Source: Spirochaeta sp. UBA5339
GTDB lineage: Bacteria; Spirochaetota; Spirochaetia; DSM-2461
Assembly: GCA_002408085.1 (NCBI GenBank)
Contig: DHQL01000023.1
Location: 18,120 to 82,119, forward strand
Reading direction: 5' to 3'
DNA length: 64,000 bases
Part shown: positions 26,389 to 35,192 of the stretch, piece by piece
Layout of the letters: each line of letters begins with the position of its first letter
Position numbering within the stretch: position 1 is the first letter of the stretch
Made by a program: the position numbers and the translations under genes
Notes under the pieces: model-generated
Told to the model about the DNA's origin: nothing
Databases searched by the model: none
The model's input: only the letters and a program-made list of their open reading frames with translations

Positions 26389-27426
26389 CTAAACCAGGAC
26401 ATCCTCTTCGCCGCTTCTGGCGATAACTACTTCACCCTGCTCTTCGAGCTTTCTGATAACAGAAACGATCTTCTGCTGGGCCTCTTCCACATCCTTACGG
26501 CGGGTGGGTCCCATAAAGTCCATATCCTCTTTCAGCAGGGCTGCGGCACGCTTGGACATGTTCCGGAAGATCTTGTCCTGAACCTCAGGGTCCACGGCCT
26601 TGAGGGCCTTGGCCAGCTCGGCGGTATCCACCTCGCGCATAACCCGCTGAACGGCTCTGTCGTCGAGCATAATGATGTCTTCGAATACGAACATTCTCTT
26701 CTTGATCTCTTCTGCCAGTTCGGGATCTTCCTCTTCCAGAGACTCGATAATCGTCTTCTCTGTGGTACGGTCTACCAGGTTGAGGATATCGACGATACTG
26801 CCTACACCACCTGCGGAGGTATAATCTTCGGAAGAGAGGGAGGAGAGTTTCTTCTCTAGAACCCTTTCCACCTCTCTTAAAATTTCAGGAGAGGTCCGGT
26901 CCATGGTTGCGATTCTCTTGGCAACATCTGACTGCTTCTCCTGAGGAAGCTGACCCAGAATCTGGGAGGCCTTCAGGGGTTCAAGGTAGGCCAGAATCAG
27001 GGCGATGGTCTGGGGGTGCTCCTGCTGGATAAAGTTCAAGAGGTGTGCCGGGTCGGTTCGGCGGACAAAGTCGAAGGGCCGTGTTTTCAGAGAACTGGTC
27101 AGGCGGTTGATGATATCCACCGCCTTCTGGCTTCCCAGGGACTTCTCGAGGAGCTCCCGGGCGTAGTCGATACCACCGGAGGAGATAAAGTCCGAGGCCA
27201 TCATCAGTTCCTGGAACTCCTGGAGTACCATGTCCCTCTGCTCGGAATCGATGTTTTCCAGACGGGCAATCTCGAAGGTCAGGATCTCAATCTCATCTTC
27301 CCTGAGGTGTTTGAAGACCTCAGCCGAGATCTCCGCGCCCAGGGTTACCAGAAAAATGGCGGCCTTCTGCTTGCCCGAGAGTTCTTCTTTATGGGAGCCT
27401 TTGCCTCCCTGCTGGTTGTTGGCCAT
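26389..27426 (-). CDS. fliG: Flagellar motor switch protein FliG
   Basis: A 345-residue rotor protein. It has the N-terminal FliF-binding domain (SGKQKAAIFLVTLGAEISAEVF), the middle domain with EHPQTIALILAYLEP and the C-terminal torque domain with FVFEDIIMLDDRAVQRVMREVD carrying the charged residues that face MotA. Spirochaetes may carry two FliG copies; this one is in the fliF operon and is full length. Confidence 0.95.
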   Translation of the reverse strand: MANNQQGGKGSHKEELSGKQKAAIFLVTLGAEISAEVFKHLREDEIEILTFEIARLENIDSEQRDMVLQEFQELMMASDFISSGGIDYARELLEKSLGSQKAVDIINRLTSSLKTRPFDFVRRTDPAHLLNFIQQEHPQTIALILAYLEPLKASQILGQLPQEKQSDVAKRIATMDRTSPEILREVERVLEKKLSSLSSEDYTSAGGVGSIVDILNLVDRTTEKTIIESLEEEDPELAEEIKKRMFVFEDIIMLDDRAVQRVMREVDTAELAKALKAVDPEVQDKIFRNMSKRAAALLKEDMDFMGPTRRKDVEEAQQKIVSVIRKLEEQGEVVIARSGEEDVLV

Positions 27427-27427
27427 T

Positions 27428-29134
27428 CTACTCCTCCGCCAGCCAGGTTCTGATCAGGTTGGCCACGTCCTCAGGATGCTCTCTTGCCATATTCTTGGCA
27501 TTCTCCTGCATCTCCATCCGGGCCCGTTCCTGTACCGACATTTCTACGTCTATGCCCTCTTCCTCGGCCTGTCTCAGGGTCTGTTCCCTCATGGCCTGGT
27601 GCTGTCTTGCCAGCTCCTCTTCTCTGAGGCGGCGGCGTCTTTCGAGCTCTTTGGAGATCATTCTGAAGATGAAGAAGGCGGCAATCAGAATGACGAGAGC
27701 TATGATGGAAAACAGCATGGTCTGCTGAATCTGCTGCTGCCGTCTGTACTCGGCATCCTCGGCCTTGAACTCTGCAGACCTGTCAAAGGGGATGTGCTGT
27801 ACGGTGACAGTGTCCCCTCTGGCGGTGCTGTAGCCCACGGCATGCTGAACCAGTGTCAGGGCCTTGGCCAGATCCTCGTCGGAAACGGGTGTATAGGTTC
27901 TCTGAATACTGCCCCGGTCCACAACAGGCTTTCCCTTCTCATCATAATCCCAGTTCCAGATTCCGTCCACGGCTACGGCCACAGAGATACGGGCAATATT
28001 GAAGGGTGACTTCTGCTCCTGGATACTTCTGGTATTTACTACCTCATTCTGGGTCTCGCTTGAGCTCTCATACCGGCCCACCAGATTGTTCAGGTCCTTG
28101 TAGGCGGGAGGAGTCTGCCCCTCCTGACCCGGAGGACCCTCTGGATTGAATCCGGTTCCCTCAAAGGTCTCGGAGCTTGTGTTTTTACTGATGGTAATGG
28201 AGTTTACCGTTTCCAGCTCACTGTAGGGAGTCTCGGGATTGTCCTCTCTCACAACAATGGGAAAGTGCTCCTCGGTCTGTATGGACTTGTTGATAAACTC
28301 AAGGTCGATATCGATGTTGACAATATTCACACGTTTTGCAGTAAACACATTCTGCAGTGAGGCAAGGATGGTATTTGTATACTGCACCTCAAGGGAGCGC
28401 TTCTGTTTCAGCATCCTTGAAGTCAGCATCAGGTCATCGATCTTTCCCAGGTTTTCGAAGTCGTTTAATATCTTTCCGCTGTAGTCGAGGATGGTGATGT
28501 TTTCGGCCTCCAGGCCCTCTACGGCAAACTGGATCAGCTTGACGATCCCCTCAATCTTGCTTCTGTTCTCGCTGATATCGCTTCCCGGACGGGGGGTGAT
28601 AACCGCGGATACAGTTGTGGGGTTCTGGTCGCTGGAAAAGAGAGTCCTTTCGGGCATTACCAGGGTGACCTTTGCGTTATCCACATCACTCAAGGCCTTC
28701 ATATGCTGTTCCAGATTGGCGGTGATGGCCCGGCGGAGATTGACATCCCTCTCAAAGTCCGTCAGTGTCCAGCGCTCCACATCGAAGATCGCCCAGGGGT
28801 CGGTTCCCTGGGGAATCAGATCCTCTCGGATCAGAAGCGAGCGCATCTGGCGGGCTGTCCGGTCATCGCTGACCATAATGCGGCCGTCGGCGTTGATTCT
28901 GTAGTTTACGCCTTCCTCATCCAGCTTCAGGATGATTCTGTCGTTCTGTGACTGGTCTGTAATCGAAACTCCCAGCAGGGGTACCATACTGGGTGACGAC
29001 GAGACAGTAAAAAGTAGAACGATACCCACAAGAGCGCCGGTTAAGATCCCTGCGAATATCAGTTTCTGGACCATACTCCACTTTTTCCAGATCCCAGAGA
29101 TCTGTGATAAAAGTTTTTTAATCCATTCCAGCAT
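27428..29134 (-). CDS. fliF: Flagellar MS-ring protein FliF
   Basis: A 568-residue membrane ring protein with two membrane segments (about 23-45 and 470-490), a periplasmic YscJ-like and FliF-C region between them, and a cytoplasmic FliG-binding tail ending with HPEDVANLIRTWLAEE. Its stop is separated from the fliG start by one base. Confidence 0.96.
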   Translation of the reverse strand: MLEWIKKLLSQISGIWKKWSMVQKLIFAGILTGALVGIVLLFTVSSSPSMVPLLGVSITDQSQNDRIILKLDEEGVNYRINADGRIMVSDDRTARQMRSLLIREDLIPQGTDPWAIFDVERWTLTDFERDVNLRRAITANLEQHMKALSDVDNAKVTLVMPERTLFSSDQNPTTVSAVITPRPGSDISENRSKIEGIVKLIQFAVEGLEAENITILDYSGKILNDFENLGKIDDLMLTSRMLKQKRSLEVQYTNTILASLQNVFTAKRVNIVNIDIDLEFINKSIQTEEHFPIVVREDNPETPYSELETVNSITISKNTSSETFEGTGFNPEGPPGQEGQTPPAYKDLNNLVGRYESSSETQNEVVNTRSIQEQKSPFNIARISVAVAVDGIWNWDYDEKGKPVVDRGSIQRTYTPVSDEDLAKALTLVQHAVGYSTARGDTVTVQHIPFDRSAEFKAEDAEYRRQQQIQQTMLFSIIALVILIAAFFIFRMISKELERRRRLREEELARQHQAMREQTLRQAEEEGIDVEMSVQERARMEMQENAKNMAREHPEDVANLIRTWLAEE

Positions 29135-29166
29135 TTCCCCCTCCCACGGTGAAACCTGAGGACCCT

Positions 29167-29180
29167 CCGGATGACTCCGG
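29167..29180 (-). other. Hairpin in the fliE-fliF gap
   Basis: A five-pair stem (CCGGA / TCCGG) with a four-base loop lies in the 65-base gap between the fliE stop and the fliF start. No U-tract follows. Taken with the stems on the other side of fliE it suggests processing or stability control of the fliE message; alone it is weak. Confidence 0.35.
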
Positions 29181-29199
29181 CAGGCCCTTCAAATCCGAT

Positions 29200-29544
29200 T
29201 TACCTCATATTGATAATATCTTTATAAGCCTGTACGGCTCCATCTACGATACTCTTTGTCATCTGCAGAGACATATTGGCCTTGGCCATGGCGATGGTAA
29301 CATCGTGTGCCTCTACAGAGTCAGGATCTGTGATCATCTTTACGAAGATCTCCTGGCTGTTCATCTGATCCTGATTGGTGGATTCGAGTCCCTTGCGCAC
29401 CAGTTCGGCGAAGGCAGAGTCGGCGGGAATCTCTTTAGGATCAGAGTTTTTCACGGCCTTCATATGCAGGCTGCTTGTGGTTTTCATGGCCACATGATTT
29501 CCGCTTACCGCAGTTTCGCTTAAAGTGTTCAACAGACTCATCAT
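29200..29544 (-). CDS. fliE: Flagellar hook-basal body protein FliE
   Basis: A 114-residue adapter between the MS ring and the rod. The C-terminal half has the family pattern MITDPDSVEAHDVTIAMAKANMSLQMTK. Two ATG codons stand in tandem at the start (29544 and 29541); the second has better spacing from the GGGAG box. The gene is flanked by hairpin-rich gaps on both sides. Confidence 0.92.
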   Translation of the reverse strand: MMSLLNTLSETAVSGNHVAMKTTSSLHMKAVKNSDPKEIPADSAFAELVRKGLESTNQDQMNSQEIFVKMITDPDSVEAHDVTIAMAKANMSLQMTKSIVDGAVQAYKDIINMR

Positions 29545-29553
29545 TCACTCCCT

Positions 29554-29608
29554 CGGGGATAACACCCCGGTTTTTCTTGTCCTACCAGAGTCCGTTTAGG
29601 ACTCTGGT
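29554..29608 (-). other. Two hairpins in the flgC-fliE gap
   Basis: The 88-base gap between flgC and fliE holds a perfect ten-pair stem (29584-29593 with 29599-29608, five-base loop) and a five-pair CGGGG/CCCCG stem (29554-29558 with 29565-29569) close to the fliE ribosome-binding site. A further GGCC stem may form near 29620. On the minus strand none is followed by a U-tract. On the plus strand the second stem is followed by TTTTT, but no plus-strand gene is present. Confidence 0.55.
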
Positions 29609-29632
29609 GATTTGGCCCTTAGGCCGAAGAGC

Positions 29633-30091
29633 CTACCGGCCGATCTGCAGGGCCTTCTGAAACATCGACTTGCTGCCGTCCATAATCGCAACATTCGCCT
29701 CATAGGCCCTGGTGGCGGAGATCATATCCACCATCTCATTCACAATATTCACGTTGGGATATTCCACATATCCCTTTTTTGGTCCCGTCTTAATAGCGTC
29801 GGGATGGGTGGGATCGTAGACAAGACGAAGGTCGCTGTCCATATCCTTCTCAATCTCCGAAACCCGGACTCCCTTGCCGATGCCGTTGTCCAGACTTTCG
29901 GGGAGAAAGGGGCTGCGCCAGTAGGGCTGATCCGTAACGGGACGGAAGACAACCCTGCTTCTCCGATAGGGGCCGCCGTCGGCTGTTCTTGTTGTGTTTA
30001 CATTGGCAATGTTATCGGAAATAACATCCAGTCTCATCCGCTCGGCGGAGAGCCCTGTGGCTGCCGTATTGATTGAACTGAACAATCCCAT
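29633..30091 (-). CDS. flgC: Flagellar rod protein FlgC
   Basis: A 152-residue proximal rod protein. The N-terminal motif RLDVISDNIANVNTTRT and the C-terminal NVNIVNEMVDMISATRAYEANV are diagnostic. It is in the usual place directly after flgB. Confidence 0.95.
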   Translation of the reverse strand: MGLFSSINTAATGLSAERMRLDVISDNIANVNTTRTADGGPYRRSRVVFRPVTDQPYWRSPFLPESLDNGIGKGVRVSEIEKDMDSDLRLVYDPTHPDAIKTGPKKGYVEYPNVNIVNEMVDMISATRAYEANVAIMDGSKSMFQKALQIGR

Positions 30092-30102
30092 ATTCTAGCT
30101 CC

Positions 30103-30519
30103 TTACCTTGCTACCAGGTTGATCTGCGAGAACTGAAAGCTTACAGAGTTGGTCATCAGCTCGTACATCATCTGGTTCTGGGTGGCCATCATCATTTCCT
30201 GCTCGATGTCCACGTTGTTGCCGTTGCTCTTGCTTGTTGTCAGGTAGTCCAGAACACGTCTGGGCCGTACTGATTTATAATCAGTCACCTCATTGAAGCT
30301 CATATGCTTCTCATCGGTAACCTTGGCGGGGAGGGTGCGCTTGTTTTCAGAGGCCAGTGCGTTTCTCAGTTCCGTCTCAAAAGAAACATCGCTTCTCTTG
30401 AAATTGGGGGTTTCCGCGTTGGCGATATTGTTGGAGATCACCTCTCTTCTCAGGAGGCTTGTGTCCATGGTCCGCTGCAGAATATCCAATGTTTTTCCAA
30501 AACTGTTGCCTGTATACAT
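30103..30519 (-). CDS. flgB: Flagellar rod protein FlgB
   Basis: A 138-residue proximal rod protein with the motif LRREVISNNIANAETPNFKRSDV and a C-terminal rod helix. I place the start at the ATG at 30519, eight bases after an AAAGGA box; earlier in-frame starts (ATG at 30528, TTG at 30537) overlap or precede that box. It is the first of the 26 flagellar genes that match the Borrelia flgB operon. Confidence 0.92.
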   Translation of the reverse strand: MYTGNSFGKTLDILQRTMDTSLLRREVISNNIANAETPNFKRSDVSFETELRNALASENKRTLPAKVTDEKHMSFNEVTDYKSVRPRRVLDYLTTSKSNGNNVDIEQEMMMATQNQMMYELMTNSVSFQFSQINLVAR

Positions 30520-30549
30520 ACCATTCATCCTTTGCAAAAAGCTTATACC

Positions 30550-30619
30550 CTAGATTTTCGGCAAACTCCCCGCCGTCACTTAGGCTTTTCTGCCCCTAAT
30601 TTACCCTCCCGAAAACTAG
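30550..30619 (-). other. Long inverted repeat spanning the hslU-flgB junction
   Basis: The minus strand carries CTAGTTTTCGG (30609-30619), which includes the hslU stop codon, and CCGAAAATCTAG (30550-30561). These pair over 11 positions with one bulged base and a loop of about 47 bases. The loop itself can form smaller stems. The structure covers nearly the whole junction between the protease gene and the first flagellar gene. Confidence 0.5.
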
Positions 30620-31992
30620 AGGATATAGCGGCTTAAATCCCTGTCCTGTATCACTTCACCCAGACGGTCATTCACATAGTCCGGGGTGATATCAATGGTC
30701 TGCCCCTTGATCTCGGGAGCGTTGAAGGAAACCTCCTCCAGAAGGAGCTCCATTATGGTGTGCAGCCTCCGGGCTCCGATATTCTCGGTCTTGTTATTCA
30801 CATCCTCAGCCAGCTCTGCCAACCGGCGAATGGCATCGGGAGTGAAGTTGAGAACAACCTCCTCTGTCCCCATCAGCTCGGTGTACTGCTTGATCAGCGC
30901 CGTTTTGGGCTGGGTCAGAATCATCTCGAAGGCATCGGCATTCAGATCCTCAAGCTCCACACGGATCGGAAAACGTCCCTGAAGTTCGGGAATAAGATCC
31001 GAGGGTTTGGAGAGGTTGAAGGCACCCGCCGCGATAAACAGGATATGGGAGGTGTCCACCATACCGAACTTGGTATTGACTGTTGACCCCTCAACTATGG
31101 GAAGAATATCCCGCTGAACACCCTCGCGGGAGACGTCCTGTCCCCCGGCCTTGGTTCCCGAAGTGGCGATCTTGTCGATCTCGTCGATAAAGATCATTCC
31201 CATATTCTGTACCCGGTCCCGGGCGATATCCACTGCGTTGTCGCTGTCTATCAGTTTCTCAGTCTGCTCGGCCAGGAGAATCTCTCTGGCCTGTGAGACC
31301 TTCACCTTCCGGGTTTTCCGGTTCATGCCGCCGAAGATGTTTCCAAGGGCGCCCATTTTCATATCCATGGACTCCATCCCCGAGCCCGAGAAGATCTCGA
31401 TGGAGGGGCCTCCGCCGCCGGTGGTGTTCACCTCGACGACCCGGTCCTCCAGCTCTCCTTCCCTGAGCTTTCTGCGGAGCACCTCACGGGTATGAGCACC
31501 GGGAGCCTCGGGAATCACATCGGGCAGATTCCCGTGCTCATCGGGCATGGGGGGCTTCTGCTTGCTTCCGGGAAGAAGGAGGTCCAGCAGGGCCTCCTCC
31601 GCCGCTGATTCAGCGTCCGCCTGTACTCCCTCTTTCAGCTCATTCTTAACCATGGCCACCGCAGCGGCCATCAGGTCACGTACCATGGACTCCACGTCCC
31701 GGCCCACATAACCCACCTCGGTAAACTTAGTGGCTTCCACCTTGATAAAGGGGGCACCGCAGAGCTTGGAGAGACGGCGGGCGATCTCGGTCTTACCCAC
31801 ACCCGTGGGCCCGATCATAATGATGTTCTTGGGGGCAATCTCGTCCCGAAGCTCATCGGGAAGACGGGAGCGTCTCAGGCGGTTTCTCAGGGCAATGGCC
31901 ACAGCCTTCTTCGCCTTGTCCTGACCGATTATATATCTGTCCAGTTCCGCGACAATCTCTTTGGGTGTCTGCAGTTCCAGTCCTATACTCAT
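30616..31992 (-). CDS. hslU: HslUV protease ATPase subunit HslU
   Basis: A 458-residue AAA+ unfoldase. The Walker A motif GPTGVGKTEIARRL lies near residue 60, an I-domain insertion covers about 110-245, Walker B is GMIFIDEIDKIA, and the C terminus ends in DRDLSRYIL, matching the HslV-activating tail. The start overlaps the hslV stop by four bases. The hslVU pair directly before flgB is also known in Borrelia. Confidence 0.96.
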   Translation of the reverse strand: MSIGLELQTPKEIVAELDRYIIGQDKAKKAVAIALRNRLRRSRLPDELRDEIAPKNIIMIGPTGVGKTEIARRLSKLCGAPFIKVEATKFTEVGYVGRDVESMVRDLMAAAVAMVKNELKEGVQADAESAAEEALLDLLLPGSKQKPPMPDEHGNLPDVIPEAPGAHTREVLRRKLREGELEDRVVEVNTTGGGGPSIEIFSGSGMESMDMKMGALGNIFGGMNRKTRKVKVSQAREILLAEQTEKLIDSDNAVDIARDRVQNMGMIFIDEIDKIATSGTKAGGQDVSREGVQRDILPIVEGSTVNTKFGMVDTSHILFIAAGAFNLSKPSDLIPELQGRFPIRVELEDLNADAFEMILTQPKTALIKQYTELMGTEEVVLNFTPDAIRRLAELAEDVNNKTENIGARRLHTIMELLLEEVSFNAPEIKGQTIDITPDYVNDRLGEVIQDRDLSRYIL

Positions 31993-32525
31993 ACAATTTC
32001 CTCCACAATAATATTGTGATTGGTGTAGACGCAGATGTCCGCGGCAATCTCAAGAGAACGCTTTGCGATCTCTGCGGCATCCAGGTCGGAGCCGTCCATA
32101 TAGGCCTTGGCCGCGGCATAGGCGTAGTTTCCGCCGCTGCCGATGGCAATGCATCCGTTTTCAGGCTCTATAACATCTCCGGTTCCCGAAAGAACCAGTA
32201 TTTTTTCCCTGTCCATAACCAGAAGCATCGCCTCAAGACGGCGGAGGGCCCGGTCGGTCCTCCAGTCCTTGGCAAGCTCCACGGCCGAGCGGGTTACATC
32301 CCCGCCGAACTCTCTGAGCTTCCCCTCAAAGCGCTCTTCCAGTGTAAAGGCGTCGGCGGTGGAACCGGCAAAGCCGCAGACCACCTGTCCGCCGAGGAGG
32401 CGGCGTACCTTGCGGGCGTTGCCCTTCATAACAACCGATTCACCCATGGTCACCTGACCGTCTCCGGCCATGGCCATCTTTCCGTCTTTCTTGACGGCCA
32501 GTATCGTTGTTCCTCTCAATTTCAT
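31989..32525 (-). CDS. hslV: HslUV protease catalytic subunit HslV
   Basis: A 178-residue threonine protease subunit of proteasome type. The sequence MKLRGTTILAV predicts removal of a five-residue propeptide to expose Thr6 as the nucleophile. GDGQVTMG and the CGFAGSTADAFTL stretch are typical. It overlaps xerC by four bases and hslU by four. Confidence 0.95.
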   Translation of the reverse strand: MKLRGTTILAVKKDGKMAMAGDGQVTMGESVVMKGNARKVRRLLGGQVVCGFAGSTADAFTLEERFEGKLREFGGDVTRSAVELAKDWRTDRALRRLEAMLLVMDREKILVLSGTGDVIEPENGCIAIGSGGNYAYAAAKAYMDGSDLDAAEIAKRSLEIAADICVYTNHNIIVEEIV

Positions 32526-33457
32526 ACAGAACTCCTGTGAGTTTTATCTTTTGTCTTTTTCCCTGTGTTCCTTCCATGGGGATGGGCGTTCCGGTAGACC
32601 TGACGAATCCGCTCAATCCCCGTATGGGTATAGACCTGAGTCGTCGACAGACTGGCATGGCCCAGCATCTCCTGCACCACCCTTATATCGGCTCCCTCGT
32701 TGAGGACCTCCGTTGCAAAGGCATGGCGGAAGGCATGGGGTCCGATCTTGCGGTTCAGCCCCGACTTTCTCATATACTTCTGAAGGATGTAGTAGACACC
32801 CCTTGTAGTCAGTCCCCTTCCTGCCTCATCAAGAATCAGAGCCCGGATAGTACCGAGTCCCTTCCCTTCCAGATGCTGCTGCCTCAGGGGAAGATAGGCG
32901 TTCAGGGCCTTCCGGGCCTGTTCACCGATAAATACATAACGCTGTCTGCCGCCCTTACCGCTGATCAGTATCCTGTCGGAGGCGGCATCCTCAACATTCA
33001 GATGGCAGAGCTCGCTGACACGGCAGCCCGTTGAGTAGAGCATCTCGAAGAGGACTCTGTCCCGGCAGGGGGCAAAGTCATTACCTTCCACCTGTTCAAT
33101 AAGGAGGGAGACCTCCCTGTTGGTCAGATAGACCGGCAGGTGAGAGGGCTTTTTCATGGATTTGAGCCCCGTAAAGGGATTGCCCTTTACCTCACCCCTC
33201 TTTTCAAGGAAGCTGTAGTAGCCCTTAAGGGAGCTGAGGGTGCGATTAATGGTCGACGCAGCCAGCTGCCTCATGCTGAGGGTGCTGATATAGAGCCTTG
33301 CCTCATCCCGTCCGGCCTCTTCCAGAGGAACTCCCTGATCTTCCAGGAAGCTGATCCATGAGCCGATATCGGTGCTGTAGGCCTTCAGGGTCCGTTCAGA
33401 GAGTCCCTTGAGATTTCGTATATACTGTCCGTACTCTCTGATTGCGTCATCACTCAT
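32522..33457 (-). CDS. xerC: Tyrosine recombinase XerC
   Basis: A 311-residue site-specific recombinase. Catalytic residues are all present: Arg146 (GCRVSEL), Lys168, His241 and Arg244 (HAFRHAFAT), His267 and Tyr276 (STTQVYTH). An N-terminal SAM-like core-binding domain covers 5-90. The place beside hslV matches the xerC-hslVU (codV) order of Firmicutes, which supports XerC rather than a phage integrase. A second Xer enzyme lies 1.7 kb upstream; together they would resolve chromosome dimers at dif. The tail after residue 290 is basic and unusually long. Confidence 0.88.
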   Translation of the reverse strand: MSDDAIREYGQYIRNLKGLSERTLKAYSTDIGSWISFLEDQGVPLEEAGRDEARLYISTLSMRQLAASTINRTLSSLKGYYSFLEKRGEVKGNPFTGLKSMKKPSHLPVYLTNREVSLLIEQVEGNDFAPCRDRVLFEMLYSTGCRVSELCHLNVEDAASDRILISGKGGRQRYVFIGEQARKALNAYLPLRQQHLEGKGLGTIRALILDEAGRGLTTRGVYYILQKYMRKSGLNRKIGPHAFRHAFATEVLNEGADIRVVQEMLGHASLSTTQVYTHTGIERIRQVYRNAHPHGRNTGKKTKDKTHRSSV

Positions 33458-34464
33458 TAAAGCTGAACCCTCCCCTTGTAGAAAATCAGACTCTCTTCCA
33501 TCTCTCGGTCCATCAATCCGGCGGCATGGGCCGCAGCATCTTCAACAGACGCTCCCTGCCTCAATCTGCCCTCTGCCGGCAAGTCATTGGAAAATGAACC
33601 GGTAAATGCACCGGGAAAAACATCCTTCAGGGATGAGATAATCTGGGCACCGTCATCAGCTAGAGCAGCGCTTCCGGCACCGCGGCTTCCAGTCAGCCCC
33701 GCCCTGTGAACCAGAACATCCCGGCCCTGATCCAGTGCGAAGTCTGCGGTATAGAGGGCTCCGGAACGGGCCGGTGCCTGAACAATCACAACAGAGCCGC
33801 TCAGTCCGCTGATGATTCTGTTCCTTTTGGGAAAATTGTATCGGGCGGCTGCCGTGCCGGGAGTGAACTCCGAAATAATTCCCCCACCCAGATCCAGGAT
33901 ACGTGCAGCCAGATCCCTGTTGCATGAGGGATAGACCCGGTCGCAACCGGTCCCCAGAACAGACCATGTTCTTCCCTTTGCTGCTGCAACGCCCCGGTGG
34001 GCGGCCTCATCAATACCTCTGGCAAGGCCTGAAATAAGGGGGATTCCCGCAGCTCCCGCTTCCGCACCAAGACAGAAGGCTCCCCGGTCCGCCCCGAGGC
34101 TCGGCCTGCGGGTCCCGACCACCGCCAGGGCATCTGCGTGCCGGGGAGGAAGGGTTCCCCTGTAAAAGAGGAGGAAGGGAGGATCATAGATATTCTTCAG
34201 AACATCGGGGTACTCCTCCGAGCCGTACCAGCACCAGGAGATGCCCGATCTATCAGTCCTTTTCAGATCTTCTTCAGCCTTCTTCAGAATTTCAGAGGGA
34301 ATAAAACTGCGCATCCTGCACCTGCGGCCCGTATGCCACTCAAGCTCAAAACGGCTGAGGCGCATAAAATCGGCGGGTTCGGGATAGCCTTTAAGAAGAT
34401 TCATCTTTTCGGCTGCACTGAGTGATCCCAGACTGCCTGCGGCAAAGAGCATAACTGGATTCAT
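33457..34464 (-). CDS. dprA: DNA-processing protein DprA (Smf)
   Basis: A 335-residue protein with a helical N-terminal part and a Rossmann-like domain with VVGTRRPS, SGLARGIDEAAHRGVA and FPKRNRIISGLS. DprA loads RecA on incoming single-stranded DNA. The C-terminal winged-helix domain seems short or absent. It overlaps its neighbours on both sides by one base (TAATG). Other competence genes are not in the window. Confidence 0.92.
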   Translation of the reverse strand: MNPVMLFAAGSLGSLSAAEKMNLLKGYPEPADFMRLSRFELEWHTGRRCRMRSFIPSEILKKAEEDLKRTDRSGISWCWYGSEEYPDVLKNIYDPPFLLFYRGTLPPRHADALAVVGTRRPSLGADRGAFCLGAEAGAAGIPLISGLARGIDEAAHRGVAAAKGRTWSVLGTGCDRVYPSCNRDLAARILDLGGGIISEFTPGTAAARYNFPKRNRIISGLSGSVVIVQAPARSGALYTADFALDQGRDVLVHRAGLTGSRGAGSAALADDGAQIISSLKDVFPGAFTGSFSNDLPAEGRLRQGASVEDAAAHAAGLMDREMEESLIFYKGRVQL

Positions 34465-35174
34465 TAAAAGGCCTCCCTGATTCGGTCAAGGTACTGCCGT
34501 GCCTGCTCTTTTTCGCCGCTGAAACCGGAAATGGTGAGGAGCCTGTTGTACTGCTCCATGGCTTTTTCACCCATTCCCATCTGTTCCAGAAGCTGACCGT
34601 ACAGAAGAAGAGCCCGGCCGTCGCTGCGTTCTATCTTCAGATACTGCTCAAGATAGGGTTCTGCTTCAAAGGCCCTGTTCAGCTCATAGATATAGAGGAT
34701 GGCCAGGGAGTAGTAGGGCGCCGTATAGCGGGCATCCAGACTGATGGCCCTGAGATAGTCCGCCTCGGCCTGTTCCAGCTCTTCAAGGCGCTCTTCGGCG
34801 CTGCTTCTGGTTATGGCCAGACGGGATACGGCTACACCCCGGTAGTAGTACATCCGGCTGTCCCCGGAGGTGATCTCCAGGGCCCGGGAGAAGCTGTCAA
34901 CCGCGGGTCCGTACATCTCATAGTCCATAAACTTCATCCCCAGGACCCTGTAGTACCGGGCGGTGTTCTTTCCGGCGGTAATGGCGTCGTTAAGCTCATC
35001 CTCCCAGCGGTTAATATCTTTTCTGATCTCCCTGATCTTCTCAGGCTCCTCGGCATCGCCGACCTTCTCTATTTCATAGACTCTTTCGGCCAGCTCGTTG
35101 TTGCGCATGGGCTTACAGGAGGAGAGAGCGACGGCAAGAGCCAGAACGCCGACAGCAATGAGAATCTTTTTCAT
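34464..35174 (-). CDS. TPR-repeat lipoprotein
   Basis: A 236-residue lipoprotein with a signal peptide and lipobox LSSC (Cys20), followed by tetratricopeptide-like helices (for example KFMDYEMYGPAVDSFSRAL and YYSLAILYIYELNRAFEAEPYLEQYL). The start at 35174 has GGAGGAG five bases upstream; six codons further up lie in frame but before that box. It sits between xerD and dprA, so a link to cell-envelope growth or division is possible but unproven. Confidence 0.75.
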   Translation of the reverse strand: MKKILIAVGVLALAVALSSCKPMRNNELAERVYEIEKVGDAEEPEKIREIRKDINRWEDELNDAITAGKNTARYYRVLGMKFMDYEMYGPAVDSFSRALEITSGDSRMYYYRGVAVSRLAITRSSAEERLEELEQAEADYLRAISLDARYTAPYYSLAILYIYELNRAFEAEPYLEQYLKIERSDGRALLLYGQLLEQMGMGEKAMEQYNRLLTISGFSGEKEQARQYLDRIREAF

Positions 35175-35192
35175 ATTACTCCTCCTTTTCAT

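Noticed and set aside
25063..26859. Open frame of 598 codons on the plus strand opposite fliI, fliH and fliG
   Set aside because: The opposite strand encodes three certain flagellar proteins in full. The plus frame has no ribosome-binding site and its translation is a leucine/histidine-rich mirror of those genes.
29554..29576. Terminator-like stem followed by TTTTT on the plus strand before fliE
   Set aside because: No plus-strand gene lies within many kilobases, so it has nothing to terminate. It is kept only as one of the fliE-flanking hairpins.
30555..30582. Sigma-28-like promoter for flgB (GCCGAAAA with TAAGTGAC upstream)
   Set aside because: The -10 part is close to the GCCGATAA consensus, but the -35 part matches poorly and the spacer is 12 bases. 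Early flagellar genes are also not expected to depend on FliA.
32522..33457. Phage or integron integrase as a sign of a mobile element
   Set aside because: The gene lies in conserved order with hslV and dprA, has XerC length and is not flanked by repeats or attachment-site features.
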